From NCBI GenBank assembly GCA_965221465.1, contig OZ244892.1:1364001-1428000 (forward strand): a DNA stretch of 64,000 nt, in the 5' to 3' direction. The notes beneath the pieces are model-generated. The model did no database searches, was not told the origin of the DNA, and was given only the letters and a program-made list of their open reading frames with translations. This DNA is from Azophilus sp965221465 (GTDB lineage: Bacteria > Pseudomonadota > Gammaproteobacteria > Pseudomonadales > Azotimanducaceae). This document shows, piece after piece, positions 8,671-16,771 of this stretch. The position numbers and the translations under genes were made by a program. The number at the start of each line of letters is the position of its first letter. Position 1 is the first letter of the stretch.

Positions 8671-10032
8671 GTGAATGTCACGATGTTCGGCTCGGGATAC
8701 GTCGGCCTGGTCTCCGGCGCCTGTTTTGCCGAGATGGGAAACTCGGTGCTCTGCATCGATACGGATGCGGGCAAGGTCGCCTCCCTCGAGGCCGGACGGG
8801 TGCCGATATTCGAGCCCGGGCTCGAACAATTGGTTGTCAACAACACGGCCGGCGGTCGGCTGCGCTTCGCCACGGACGCGCGACAGGGGGTCCGGCACGG
8901 CGACATTCTGTTCATTGCCGTGGGCACCCCGGCCGACGAGGACGGCTCGGCTGACCTGCGTCACGTATTGGCGGTGGCGGAAGACATCGGGCGTTACCTG
9001 GACAGACCGAAGATCGTCGTCACCAAATCGACGGTGCCGGTGGGCACGGCCGACCGGGTCAGGGAGAAGGTCGCCGAAGTGCTGGCTTGCCGCGGGGCCG
9101 ATATCGACTTCGATGTCGTCTCGAACCCGGAGTTTCTGAAGGAAGGGGCCGCGGTCAGCGATTTCATGAAGCCCGACCGCATTATCGTCGGCTGCGAGCG
9201 GGCGGCAGCCCGGCAGAGCCTCGAACGGCTGTATGCACCGTTCAACCGCAACCACGACAAGGTGGTGCACATGGACGTGCGTTCCGCCGAACTCACCAAG
9301 TACGCCGCCAACGTCATGCTGGCGACCCGCATCAGCCTGATGAACGAACTGGCGAGCCTGGCCGAGAAGCTCGGCGCCGATATCGAGGCCGTGCGTCGGG
9401 GTATCGGGACGGACCCGCGCATCGGCTACCACTTCATCTATGCGGGCACGGGTTACGGGGGTTCCTGCTTTCCCAAGGACGTCAAGGCCCTGATCCGCAC
9501 GGCCAGGTCCGTCGGCTTCGAAACGCGGATCGCCAATGGCGTCGAGGCGGTCAACGACCGGCAGAAAGGCATTCTGGTCGACAAGATGGCCGGCCACTAC
9601 GGCGGCAGCCTGGCCGGCCGCAAGTTTGCGCTCTGGGGGCTTGCCTTCAAGCCGAACACGGACGACATGCGCGAAGCGCCGAGCCGCACGGTCATCGACA
9701 GGCTTCTGGCGAACGGCGCCCGGGTCAGTGCCTACGACCCGGTGGCCGGCCCGGAAGCGGTGCGACTCTATGGCGATGCCATCGAGGTCTGCAAGCAGCG
9801 GGACGACACCCTCGTCGACGCCGATGGGCTCGTCATCGTCACCGAATGGAACGAATTCCGCAGCCCGGACTTCAACGCACTGCGCGCCTCCCTGAAGGAG
9901 CCCGCGATATTCGATGGCCGCAATCTCTACGACCCCGCCTATCTCGCCGAACTCGGTTTTGCCTATTACTCCATCGGCCGTGCCCCGGCGCTGCCTCGAA
10001 TCCGGAACGAGGATCGCGCAAAGAAGCATTGA
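8671..10032 (+). CDS. ugd: UDP-glucose 6-dehydrogenase
   Basis: A 453-residue enzyme that oxidises UDP-glucose to UDP-glucuronate, a precursor of exopolysaccharides. The N-terminal NAD fold is MFGSGYVGLVSGACFAEMG. The central domain has VVSNPEFLKEGAAVSDFMKP. The catalytic cysteine is C266 in YGGSCFPKDVKAL. The C-terminal UDP-binding domain has WGLAFKPNTDDMREAPS and ends with FDGRNLYDP. The start is a GTG preceded by GGGGGAGGA at good spacing. No polysaccharide genes lie next to it here, so its pathway is inferred from the family. The two LexA boxes of the downstream SOS cassette begin two bases after its stop. Confidence 0.95.
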   Translation: MNVTMFGSGYVGLVSGACFAEMGNSVLCIDTDAGKVASLEAGRVPIFEPGLEQLVVNNTAGGRLRFATDARQGVRHGDILFIAVGTPADEDGSADLRHVLAVAEDIGRYLDRPKIVVTKSTVPVGTADRVREKVAEVLACRGADIDFDVVSNPEFLKEGAAVSDFMKPDRIIVGCERAAARQSLERLYAPFNRNHDKVVHMDVRSAELTKYAANVMLATRISLMNELASLAEKLGADIEAVRRGIGTDPRIGYHFIYAGTGYGGSCFPKDVKALIRTARSVGFETRIANGVEAVNDRQKGILVDKMAGHYGGSLAGRKFALWGLAFKPNTDDMREAPSRTVIDRLLANGARVSAYDPVAGPEAVRLYGDAIEVCKQRDDTLVDADGLVIVTEWNEFRSPDFNALRASLKEPAIFDGRNLYDPAYLAELGFAYYSIGRAPALPRIRNEDRAKKH

Positions 10033-10034
10033 TA

Positions 10035-10050
10035 CTGTATGAACATCCAG
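10035..10050. promoter_or_regulatory. LexA (SOS) box 1
   Basis: CTGTATGAACATCCAG, set in TA...TT flanks, matches the gammaproteobacterial consensus CTGT-N8-ACAG with one mismatch (CCAG). It lies 39 bases before the imuA start and 31 bases before a second, better box. Confidence 0.75.
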
Positions 10051-10065
10051 TTAACCTGAACGGCC

Positions 10066-10081
10066 CTGTATGAAAACACAG
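10066..10081. promoter_or_regulatory. LexA (SOS) box 2
   Basis: CTGTATGAAAACACAG is an exact CTGT-N8-ACAG site ending seven bases before the imuA ATG. Bound LexA would cover the translation start region as well as any promoter between the boxes. imuA-imuB-dnaE2 cassettes are known LexA targets in many proteobacteria, which fits. Confidence 0.88.
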
Positions 10082-10088
10082 TATCGAT

Positions 10089-10880
10089 ATGGCCATAGGA
10101 GAACTGCTGAAGCACCCTGATCTCTGGCGGGCTCATGAAGTCGGCTCCTCCCCGGGGGACATTGCCGCGACCCCGAGCGGGTTCGATGCCCTCGATGCCC
10201 ACTTGCCGGGCAACGGCTGGCCGCAGGCCGGGCTTCTCGAACTCATGTTGAGCACTGCCGGCATCGGCGAACTCAAGCTTCTGGCGCCGGCGCTGCGCCA
10301 CTTGAGCCGTACGGCGCGCTGGATCGCCTGGGTCAATCCACCTTTCATACCCTATGCCCCGGCGCTGGCGGCACTCGATATCGATATCAGCAGAATTCTG
10401 CTCGTGCACCCCAGGCAGCATGAGGACGCTCTCTGGGCCATGGAACAGGCCAGCAAGTCGGGTACCTGCAGCGCGGTGCTCGGCTGGCTGGACGAGCGGC
10501 GCCTGACCCTCACGGCCACCCGGCGCCTGCAACTCGCGGCCAGACAGGGGGGAACCCTTGGCTGCCTGTTCCGGCCGGAAGCGGCCGCGGACAGCGCTTC
10601 CATGGCTGAACTCCGCCTGAAACTCGAACCGGGCGCGCGGAGCGAACTCGGCATCTCCATCGTCAAACGGCGCAGCGGCTGGCCCGTGCCCGGCCTCAAT
10701 ATTCAGGTCGATTCTCAACTTGCATCCGAAGACATTGAAAAACAATTGACCTTCTGGCGCCACGGCCGCCCGCACCGGAACCTTCAAGCACTGCCCCCGC
10801 AAACCCCTGAAATGGCAGCATATGAAAACCCGGAAGGCACAAACGAGGGCCATAAATCAGAACGGCAGATGCTGCACTGA
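10089..10880 (+). CDS. imuA: ImuA-like SOS mutagenesis protein
   Basis: A 263-residue RecA/SulA-like protein, first gene of the imuA-imuB-dnaE2 damage-tolerance cassette. The N-terminal part carries GFDALDAHLPGNGWPQAGLLELM, as in ImuA/RecA-like proteins, with ELKLLAPALRHLS in place of a normal Walker A loop. Later it has RILLVHPRQHEDALWAMEQ and GTLGCLFRPEAA, both usual in this family. ImuA is thought to regulate or accompany the mutasome; its biochemical role is not settled. There is no clear Shine-Dalgarno; the second LexA box occupies that region. Its TGA overlaps the imuB ATG. Confidence 0.88.
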   Translation: MAIGELLKHPDLWRAHEVGSSPGDIAATPSGFDALDAHLPGNGWPQAGLLELMLSTAGIGELKLLAPALRHLSRTARWIAWVNPPFIPYAPALAALDIDISRILLVHPRQHEDALWAMEQASKSGTCSAVLGWLDERRLTLTATRRLQLAARQGGTLGCLFRPEAAADSASMAELRLKLEPGARSELGISIVKRRSGWPVPGLNIQVDSQLASEDIEKQLTFWRHGRPHRNLQALPPQTPEMAAYENPEGTNEGHKSERQMLH

Positions 10881-12577
10881 TGCTCTGGCTGGCCGTGCAT
10901 CTGCCGATGTTCGCCCTGGAAGTGAGCCAGGCCGGCCAGAGCACCCGGGCGCCGACGGTGCTCGTCGACGACAACCGGGTGCTGCTCGCCAACCGGGCGG
11001 CAAGACAGGCCGGTATCGGGCTGCAGATCAGCCTGGCAACGGCGCACGGCATCTGTCCGAGCCTCGTCCATTATCGGCGCGACCCGGTCAAGGAACTGAA
11101 ACGCCTGCGGCTCCTGGCCGTCACCTGCTACCGCTTCACTTCTCGGGTGAGCCTGGAGCCGCCCGGGAATGCGCAAGCCGCATCCGCCCTGCTGCTCGAA
11201 GCGAGCGGCAGCCTCGAGCTCTTCGGGCCCATGGATGGCTGGCAATCGCAGGTAGACGCCCTTTGCCATCAACTGGGGCACGAGGCGGTGCTGCGTGCGG
11301 CGGCAACGCCCTCCGCGGCTCTGGCCCTGGCGCGGGCAGGCGCATCCCGTCTGCCCGATGTGCCCCTGGCCCATACCGCTCTCTCCGAAGCCGAGGTGGA
11401 AAGCCTGTCCGACATGGGCATCAGAACGCTCGGGCCGCTTCTGCAACTGCCGCAGGCGGAACTCGGGCAGCGTTTCGGCGCCGGGCTCACCAACTACCTG
11501 CAGCGCCTGACCGGCACGGCGCCGGATCCGCGGCCCTGCATCGAGCCGGAGCCCGTGTTCGAGAGCAGCCTGAATCTGCCGGACCCGATCACGGACAAGA
11601 ACACCCTGCTCTTGCCGATGCAATGCTTGTTGACCGAACTCGAGCACTGGCTCATCGGCCGTCAACTCGGCGCCGCTGGCCTGCTCTGGCGCTTCGCCCC
11701 GCACGAGGCGGCGGCCGGGGTTTCCATGCCCGTGCGTTTCGCCGCGGCCCGGCAGCGCAAGGCGGAATTCATCGAGATCGTCCGACTTGCGCTCGATCGG
11801 GCCGAACTGCCGGAAAACGTGCTGGAAATCGGCCTGAAAGCGAAATCCCTGGCCCCCTGGACGACCCGCAGCCAGACCCTCTTCGAGCCTCTTCCCGGCC
11901 AGCCCACCGAGGAGAACCCACCCGCCGCATTGATCGACCGGTTCACCGCACACCTCGGCAAAGCAGGCTGCTCCACTATCGCCACCACCGGCCAGCACAT
12001 CCCGGAACAGGCTTGGAAGAGCCTTCAGCCGGGGAGCACGAGGGGGCACCCCTCGCATAAAAAGAGCCTTCAGCCGGGGAGCGCGAGGGGGCACCCCTCG
12101 CATAAAAAGAGCCTTCAGCCGGGGAGCACGAGGGGACACCCCTCGTATAAAAAGAGCCCTCAGCCGGGGAGCACGAGGGGACACCCCTCGTATAAAAAGA
12201 GCCTTCAACCCAATAACCAGCCAAAAGATTCCCTGCTCAGCCGTAGCAGCAACAACCGTCCCTTGTGGTTCTTCGACGCTCCCCGGCGCATCGATCGCAA
12301 AGCCTTCGAGATCTTGAGCGGTCCCGAGCGCCTGCAGACCGGATGGTGGGGAGTTCCAGCCCGCATCCGTCACCAACTTCCTGCTGCGGACGCCGATGCA
12401 CTCGCCCTGCGCGGCCACGCAGGACGGCGCCTCGACACCCTCGCGACGAAAGTTGGTAACGGATGCGGGCTGGCCGAAGGCCGCGATTATTACGTGGTCC
12501 GGTTGCCGAGCGGGGCGCGCGGCTGGGCATTCGCCGTGCCGGACGGGCGGTGGTTCCTGCATGGCTATTTCAGTTGA
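10880..12577 (+). CDS. imuB: ImuB, Y-family polymerase-like protein with in-frame repeats
   Basis: A 565-residue relative of Y-family polymerases. It starts MLWLAVHLPMFALEV, where active polymerases carry catalytic acidic residues, so it is predicted non-catalytic, as known for ImuB. A finger/palm-like region runs to about residue 380, with ALARAGASRLPDVP and a helix-hairpin-helix-like GIRTLGPLLQLPQ. Residues 381-444 are four 15-residue repeats (SLQPGSTRGHPSHKK and variants) coded by a 45-bp tandem array. After WFFDAPRRIDR and GPERLQTGWWG comes a second insert, residues 493-531, coded by a palindromic element. The family C-terminus then resumes at RDYYVVRLPSG. The last 17 bases overlap dnaE2. 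Both inserts lie where family members show linkers or loops, so the protein may still work; that is inference. Confidence 0.93.
   Translation: MLWLAVHLPMFALEVSQAGQSTRAPTVLVDDNRVLLANRAARQAGIGLQISLATAHGICPSLVHYRRDPVKELKRLRLLAVTCYRFTSRVSLEPPGNAQAASALLLEASGSLELFGPMDGWQSQVDALCHQLGHEAVLRAAATPSAALALARAGASRLPDVPLAHTALSEAEVESLSDMGIRTLGPLLQLPQAELGQRFGAGLTNYLQRLTGTAPDPRPCIEPEPVFESSLNLPDPITDKNTLLLPMQCLLTELEHWLIGRQLGAAGLLWRFAPHEAAAGVSMPVRFAAARQRKAEFIEIVRLALDRAELPENVLEIGLKAKSLAPWTTRSQTLFEPLPGQPTEENPPAALIDRFTAHLGKAGCSTIATTGQHIPEQAWKSLQPGSTRGHPSHKKSLQPGSARGHPSHKKSLQPGSTRGHPSYKKSPQPGSTRGHPSYKKSLQPNNQPKDSLLSRSSNNRPLWFFDAPRRIDRKAFEILSGPERLQTGWWGVPARIRHQLPAADADALALRGHAGRRLDTLATKVGNGCGLAEGRDYYVVRLPSGARGWAFAVPDGRWFLHGYFS
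12020..12211 (+). repeat. 45-bp tandem repeat array inside imuB (4 copies plus partial)
   Basis: Four contiguous 45-bp units begin at 12020, 12065, 12110 and 12155, followed by a 12-base partial copy. Each opens AGCCTTCAGCCGGGGAGC and has a hairpin core such as GAGGGGACACCCCTC, then CGYATAAAAAG. There are no spacers. The unit length is a multiple of three, so the imuB frame stays open through all copies (SLQPGS[T/A]RGHPS[H/Y]KK). Copies differ at a few positions, for example CAT versus TAT and the G/A before the ACCCC arm. Confidence 0.95.
12356..12473. repeat. 118-bp palindromic element inside imuB
   Basis: Left arm 12356-12379 (CCAGCCCGCATCCGTCACCA then ACTT) and right arm 12450-12473 are reverse complements apart from one base. 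The interior joins two modules: L (CTTCCTGCTGCGGACGCCGA then TGCACTCGC) and R (GGCGCCTCGACACCCTCGCG then ACGAAAG). Similar L or R modules occur elsewhere in the window. The element is read through in the imuB frame as about 39 residues. Confidence 0.9.
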
Positions 12578-15500
12578 CGGCCCGGTCTCGGCGCTCATCG
12601 GGCAAGGCGACGGCGCCGGCGGGCGGGCACGACGAGCCTTTGCGGAACTGCACTGCCTGAGCAACTACAGCTTCCTGCGCGGCGCTTCGCACCCGGAAGA
12701 ACTGGTCGAGCGTGCCGCGCAACTCGGCTATACGGCCATCGCGGTGACAGACGAGTGCTCGTTCGCCGGCCTGGTCAAGGCCCACCTGGCTGCGAAAGAG
12801 CACGACATCAAGCTCATTGTCGGCGCCGAGTTCCGGCTCGACGATGCCGCGGGCAAACTCGTGCTGCTGGCCCCCGACCGCAGCGCCTACGGCCAGCTCG
12901 CCGCGCTCATCACCAGGCTGCGGCAACGTTCCCCCAAGGGCGAATACCGCGCCGAACTCGACGACTTCCGCCACGGCCTGAAAGCCTGCCTGGCAATCTG
13001 GATACCCTGCCTCGGAGAGCCCCCCTTTCCCACAACGATAGAAACCCTGGTCAGCGACGGCCAACGGATCAAGACCCTCTTCGCCCGCCCGGCAGCCGAT
13101 TCACCCGCCGTGCCGGGGCGCCTCGACACCCTTGCGACGAAAGTTGGTGACGGATGCGGGCTAACCGGGAAAATCGACGAGCGTTGCGGGCTCTGGATTG
13201 CCCTCGAGCTTTTCCGTGAAAGCAGCGACCTGGACAAGACCGCCCATGCACTCACCCTGTCCATGCGCCTGGGCCTGCCGATCGTGGCCTGCAACGATGT
13301 GCACACCCACGACCCGGTCCGGCAGCCGCTGCAGGATGTGGTGACCGCCATCCGTCTGAAGACCCCGGTCGCCGAACTGGGCGGCGCCGCATTCTGCAAC
13401 GCCGAGCGCACCTTGCGGCCCATCCCGACCCTCGAGGAACTTTATCCGGGCGAACTCATCGACGAGGCAGCCTACATCGCAGCACTGTGCCGTTTTTCCA
13501 TGGACGAGTTGCGCTACCAGTATCCCCGGGAGCTGGTTCCCCCCCACCTGTCGCCGTTCGAATACCTCGAACAGCTCACCCTGGCCGGGGCTCGCGAACG
13601 CTGGCCGGCCGGCGTGCCCGACGATGTCCTGAAGCTCGTCCGCCGGGAACTCGAACTCATCCGGGCCCTCGACTACGAGCACTATTTCCTCACGGTGCAT
13701 GACATCGTCCAGTTCGCCCGCAGCCGGCACATCCTCTGCCAGGGGCGCGGTTCGGCGGCCAACTCGGCAGTCTGTTTCTGTCTGCACATCACCGAGGTCG
13801 ACCCGGCGCGCATGCACCTGCTGTTCGAGCGCTTCGTCTCCAAGGAGCGCAACGAACCCCCGGACATCGACGTGGATTTCGAGCACGAACGGCGCGAGGA
13901 GGTGATCCAGTACATCTACAAGCGCTACGGACGCGACCGGGCGGCGCTGGCCGCGACGCTCATCACCTACCGGCTGCGCAGCGCCATCCGCGATGTGGGC
14001 AAGGCACTCGGCATGGACCCGGGCCTGCTCGATCTCCTGGCCAAGTCCTTTGCCTGGTGGGACGATCGCGACAAGCTCCGGGAACAGTTCGGCCGGGCCG
14101 GGCTCGACCCCACGAGTCGCATCGTCCGGCAGTTCCTGGCCCTGGTTCCTGCCATCCTGGGCTTTCCCCGCCATCTCTCGCAGCACGTCGGCGGTTTTGT
14201 CATCTCCCAGGAACCGCTGTCTCGACTGGTGCCCGTGGAGAACGCAGCCATGGCGGAGCGCACCGTCATCCAATGGGACAAGGACGACCTGGCGGCCCTG
14301 GGGTTGATGAAGGTGGATGTGCTGGGGCTCGGCATGCTGACGGCCATCCGCAAGGCATTGACCGCCGTGAACGGCTACCGGGCCGGCAGCGATTCCCGGC
14401 TGACCGTGGCGACCATCCCGCCCGAAGATCCGGAAACCTATCGCATGTTGCAGGAGGGCGACAGCGTCGGTGTCTTTCAGGTGGAATCCCGCGCGCAGAT
14501 GTCCATGCTGCCGCGCCTCGAGCCGAAGAATTTCTACGACCTGGTCATCGAGGTGGCGATCGTGCGCCCCGGGCCCATACAGGGCGACATGGTGCATCCC
14601 TATCTGCGCCGTCGGCAGGGCCTGGAAGCCATCACCTACCCGAGCGATGCGGTACGCAAGGTGCTCGAGCGCACCCTTGGCGTGCCCATCTTCCAGGAGC
14701 AGGTGATCGAACTGGCCATGGTGGCGGCCGGGTTCAGTGCCGGCGAGGCCGATCGACTGCGCCGGGCCATGGCCGCCTGGCGCCGCCGGGGTCGGCTGGA
14801 GGCCTTCGAGAAGAAACTCATCGACGGCATGACGGAACGCGGCCACAGCCCGGATTTCGCAAGGCGCGTGTTCAAGCAGATATTGGGGTTCGGCGAATAC
14901 GGTTTCCCCGAATCCCACGCGGCCAGCTTTGCCCTCCTCGTCTACGTTTCCGCCTGGCTCAAATGCCACGAACCGGCGGCGTTCTACTGCGGGATACTGA
15001 ACAGTCAGCCCATGGGCTTCTACTCGCCGTCGCAACTCATCCAGGATGCGCGCCGGCACGGCCTTGACGTACGCCCGGCCGATGTGCAGCACAGCCACTG
15101 GAACCACCGCCTCGAACCGCCCGCAAAACCCGGCGGACAACCGGCCCTGCGCCTCGGATTGCGGCTGGTGAAAGGGCTGAAGGAAGAGGTTGGCCTCGCG
15201 ATCGCCGACCGCCAGCCCTTCCACGATTCCGAAGACCTTTGCCGGCGCGCCCGCCTGAACCGCCAAAGCCTCGGGTTCCTGGCCCGAGCCGGAGCCCTCG
15301 AAACGCTATCCGGACACCGCTACCAGGCACACTGGGACGTAGCAGCCATCGACCAACCCCTGCCGCTACAGGAAGCAGCCGAAGAGCGAGGAGCCTTCAG
15401 CCGGGGAGCGCGAGGGGACACCCCTCGCATAAAGAAAGCCTTCAGCCGGGGAGCGCGAGGGGACACCCCTCGCATAAAGAAAGCCTTCAGCCGGGGAGCG

Positions 15501-16043
15501 CGAGGGGACACCCCTCGCATAAAGAAAGCCTTCAGCCGGGGAGCGCGAGGGGATACCCCTCGCATAGAAAGCCCCCCTCTATCCCCCCATGGCAATGTCA
15601 CCCTCCCCGCCCCGGGCGAGGCCGAGAACGTCCTGCACGATTACCGCTACCTGGGTTTGAGCCTGCGCGCTCACCCCCTGAAACTGCTGCGCCCGCAACT
15701 GCGCAGTTTCCGCACCGCGAGCGACCTCGAAGACTGCCGGCACGGGCAATTCGTGGAGGTGGCCGGGCTGGTGACCGGCCGGCAGCGCCCCGGCACGACG
15801 ACCGGCGTGCTGTTCGTGACGCTCGAAGACGAGACCGGCAACGTCAACCTCATCGTCTGGGCCACGATACTCGAACGCTTCCGCGCGGCACTGCTGCAGG
15901 GCCGCCTGTTACAGGTAAAGGGTGTGGTCGAACGGGAAAACAAGGTGATCCATGTGGTCGCCGGGCGCATTGACGATGCGTCCCACCTGCTGGCGGGCTT
16001 CACGGGCGGCGAACTCCCGTTTCAATCCCGGGACTTCAGGTAA
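12561..16043 (+). CDS. dnaE2: Error-prone DNA polymerase DnaE2 with in-frame repeats
   Basis: A 1160-residue alpha-type polymerase used for translesion synthesis with ImuA and ImuB. It opens with a PHP domain (AELHCLSNYSFLRGASHPEE). The polymerase core contains HILCQGRGSAANSAVCFCL and the acidic active-site motif PPDIDVDFEHERREE near residue 435, then PRHLSQHVGGFVIS and GFGEYGFPESHAASFALLVY. The C-terminal OB-fold appears in VTGRQRPGTTTGVLFVTLED. Family members are usually about 1030-1080 residues. The excess is explained largely by a half palindromic element (residues about 186-202) and four 15-residue repeats (AFSRGARGDTPRIKK, residues 945-1004). The ATG at 12561 lies inside the last codons of imuB, with GGTGG upstream. 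Confidence 0.95.
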   Translation: MAISVDGPVSALIGQGDGAGGRARRAFAELHCLSNYSFLRGASHPEELVERAAQLGYTAIAVTDECSFAGLVKAHLAAKEHDIKLIVGAEFRLDDAAGKLVLLAPDRSAYGQLAALITRLRQRSPKGEYRAELDDFRHGLKACLAIWIPCLGEPPFPTTIETLVSDGQRIKTLFARPAADSPAVPGRLDTLATKVGDGCGLTGKIDERCGLWIALELFRESSDLDKTAHALTLSMRLGLPIVACNDVHTHDPVRQPLQDVVTAIRLKTPVAELGGAAFCNAERTLRPIPTLEELYPGELIDEAAYIAALCRFSMDELRYQYPRELVPPHLSPFEYLEQLTLAGARERWPAGVPDDVLKLVRRELELIRALDYEHYFLTVHDIVQFARSRHILCQGRGSAANSAVCFCLHITEVDPARMHLLFERFVSKERNEPPDIDVDFEHERREEVIQYIYKRYGRDRAALAATLITYRLRSAIRDVGKALGMDPGLLDLLAKSFAWWDDRDKLREQFGRAGLDPTSRIVRQFLALVPAILGFPRHLSQHVGGFVISQEPLSRLVPVENAAMAERTVIQWDKDDLAALGLMKVDVLGLGMLTAIRKALTAVNGYRAGSDSRLTVATIPPEDPETYRMLQEGDSVGVFQVESRAQMSMLPRLEPKNFYDLVIEVAIVRPGPIQGDMVHPYLRRRQGLEAITYPSDAVRKVLERTLGVPIFQEQVIELAMVAAGFSAGEADRLRRAMAAWRRRGRLEAFEKKLIDGMTERGHSPDFARRVFKQILGFGEYGFPESHAASFALLVYVSAWLKCHEPAAFYCGILNSQPMGFYSPSQLIQDARRHGLDVRPADVQHSHWNHRLEPPAKPGGQPALRLGLRLVKGLKEEVGLAIADRQPFHDSEDLCRRARLNRQSLGFLARAGALETLSGHRYQAHWDVAAIDQPLPLQEAAEERGAFSRGARGDTPRIKKAFSRGARGDTPRIKKAFSRGARGDTPRIKKAFSRGARGDTPRIESPPLSPHGNVTLPAPGEAENVLHDYRYLGLSLRAHPLKLLRPQLRSFRTASDLEDCRHGQFVEVAGLVTGRQRPGTTTGVLFVTLEDETGNVNLIVWATILERFRAALLQGRLLQVKGVVERENKVIHVVAGRIDDASHLLAGFTGGELPFQSRDFR
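13116..13165 (+). repeat. Half palindromic element (R module) inside dnaE2
   Basis: GGCGCCTCGACACCCTTGCG at 13117-13136, followed by ACGAAAGTTGGTGACGGATG and CGGGCT, matches the right half of the imuB element with two or three differences. The left half is missing. It is read in the same frame as in imuB (RLDTLATKVGDGCGL here, RLDTLATKVGNGCGL there) and falls just before the conserved GLWIALELF. Confidence 0.88.
15393..15572 (+). repeat. 45-bp tandem repeat array inside dnaE2 (4 copies)
   Basis: Four contiguous 45-bp units start at 15393, 15438, 15483 and 15528, with no spacers. The sequence is the same family as the array in imuB 3.2 kb upstream (GCCTTCAGCCGGGGAGCGCG, then the hairpin GCGAGGGGACACCCCTCGC, then ATAAAGAAA). 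Here it is read in a different frame, giving AFSRGARGDTPRIKK. The last copy has GATACC for GACACC and ends ATAGAAAGC. Confidence 0.95.
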
Positions 16044-16204
16044 AGGACGCGAAGATTTCAAGTCCAAATGCCCCTGATGAACACCAGACGACACGCCCCT
16101 GCTGTCGGCAGCGCAGCACCGCCCGGGGCTTTTCGAGGCATTTCACGTCCAACGGCCAGCGCCAGACCACGAAAACCGCACCGAGGCCCGAGCCTCGAGA
16201 CCCG

Positions 16205-16771
16205 TTACGGCGTTCGCAACGCCCCCAGGTCGGTCATCGCGTAGATCAAGGTGTTGCCGAGACGCCCCTGGTTGTCACGTCGGTGTGACTTCAATGTGGC
16301 TTCAAGCTCGAACCCGAGGCGTTCCGCAACCGCCCGGCTGCGCCGGTTGCGCTCGTCGACCCGTGCTTCGACGCGTCTGGCGCCACCGTCTTCGAACGCC
16401 AGGCGAGTCAGTGCTTCTGCCGCCTCGGTGGCATAACCGCGACCGGTGTGTCCCGTGTGCAACCAGTATCCGATCTCGAAGCTCGGCACGGCTTCATCGC
16501 ACATCAGGGCACCGGCACTACCGATAACCGTGCCGTTGTCGGCCAGCGTGAGCAACGCAGCGAAGTCGCGGCCTGAATCGAATGCATTCCTGGCATCGGC
16601 GCAGAACCGACGCGCCTCATCGATGCCGTAGCGGCCGCGCGCCCACACCATCCAGCGCTGCAGTGCCGGATACGACGCTGTCACGGCAGCCAGAACCGCA
16701 TCGGCATCCGCTTCCGTGGGTGGACGCAGAACCAGACGTTCCGTGGCCAGCAGGTCCGGAAACGGTTTCAT
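16205..16771 (-). CDS. GNAT acetyltransferase, RimJ/RimL type
   Basis: A 188-residue acetyltransferase of the GNAT fold. LLATERLVLRPPTEADADAV at the N-terminus is typical of RimJ/RimL-like enzymes. The acetyl-CoA loop is seen in EIGYWLHTGHTGRGYATEA, followed by EALTRLAFEDGGARRVEARV and NRRSRAVAERLGFELEATLK. Substrate is unknown; relatives acetylate protein N-termini or small molecules. It converges on dnaE2, from which it is separated by 160 bp with no convincing terminator. Its ATG overlaps the stop of the small upstream frame as ATGA. Confidence 0.88.
   Translation of the reverse strand: MKPFPDLLATERLVLRPPTEADADAVLAAVTASYPALQRWMVWARGRYGIDEARRFCADARNAFDSGRDFAALLTLADNGTVIGSAGALMCDEAVPSFEIGYWLHTGHTGRGYATEAAEALTRLAFEDGGARRVEARVDERNRRSRAVAERLGFELEATLKSHRRDNQGRLGNTLIYAMTDLGALRTP

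Noticed and set aside
12020..12211. CRISPR array
   Set aside because: The 45-bp units are directly abutting with no spacers, lie in frame in a gene, and no cas genes are near.
16044..16204. Terminator between dnaE2 and the GNAT gene
   Set aside because: A small GAGGC/GCCTC hairpin is present but there is no T-run on either strand.
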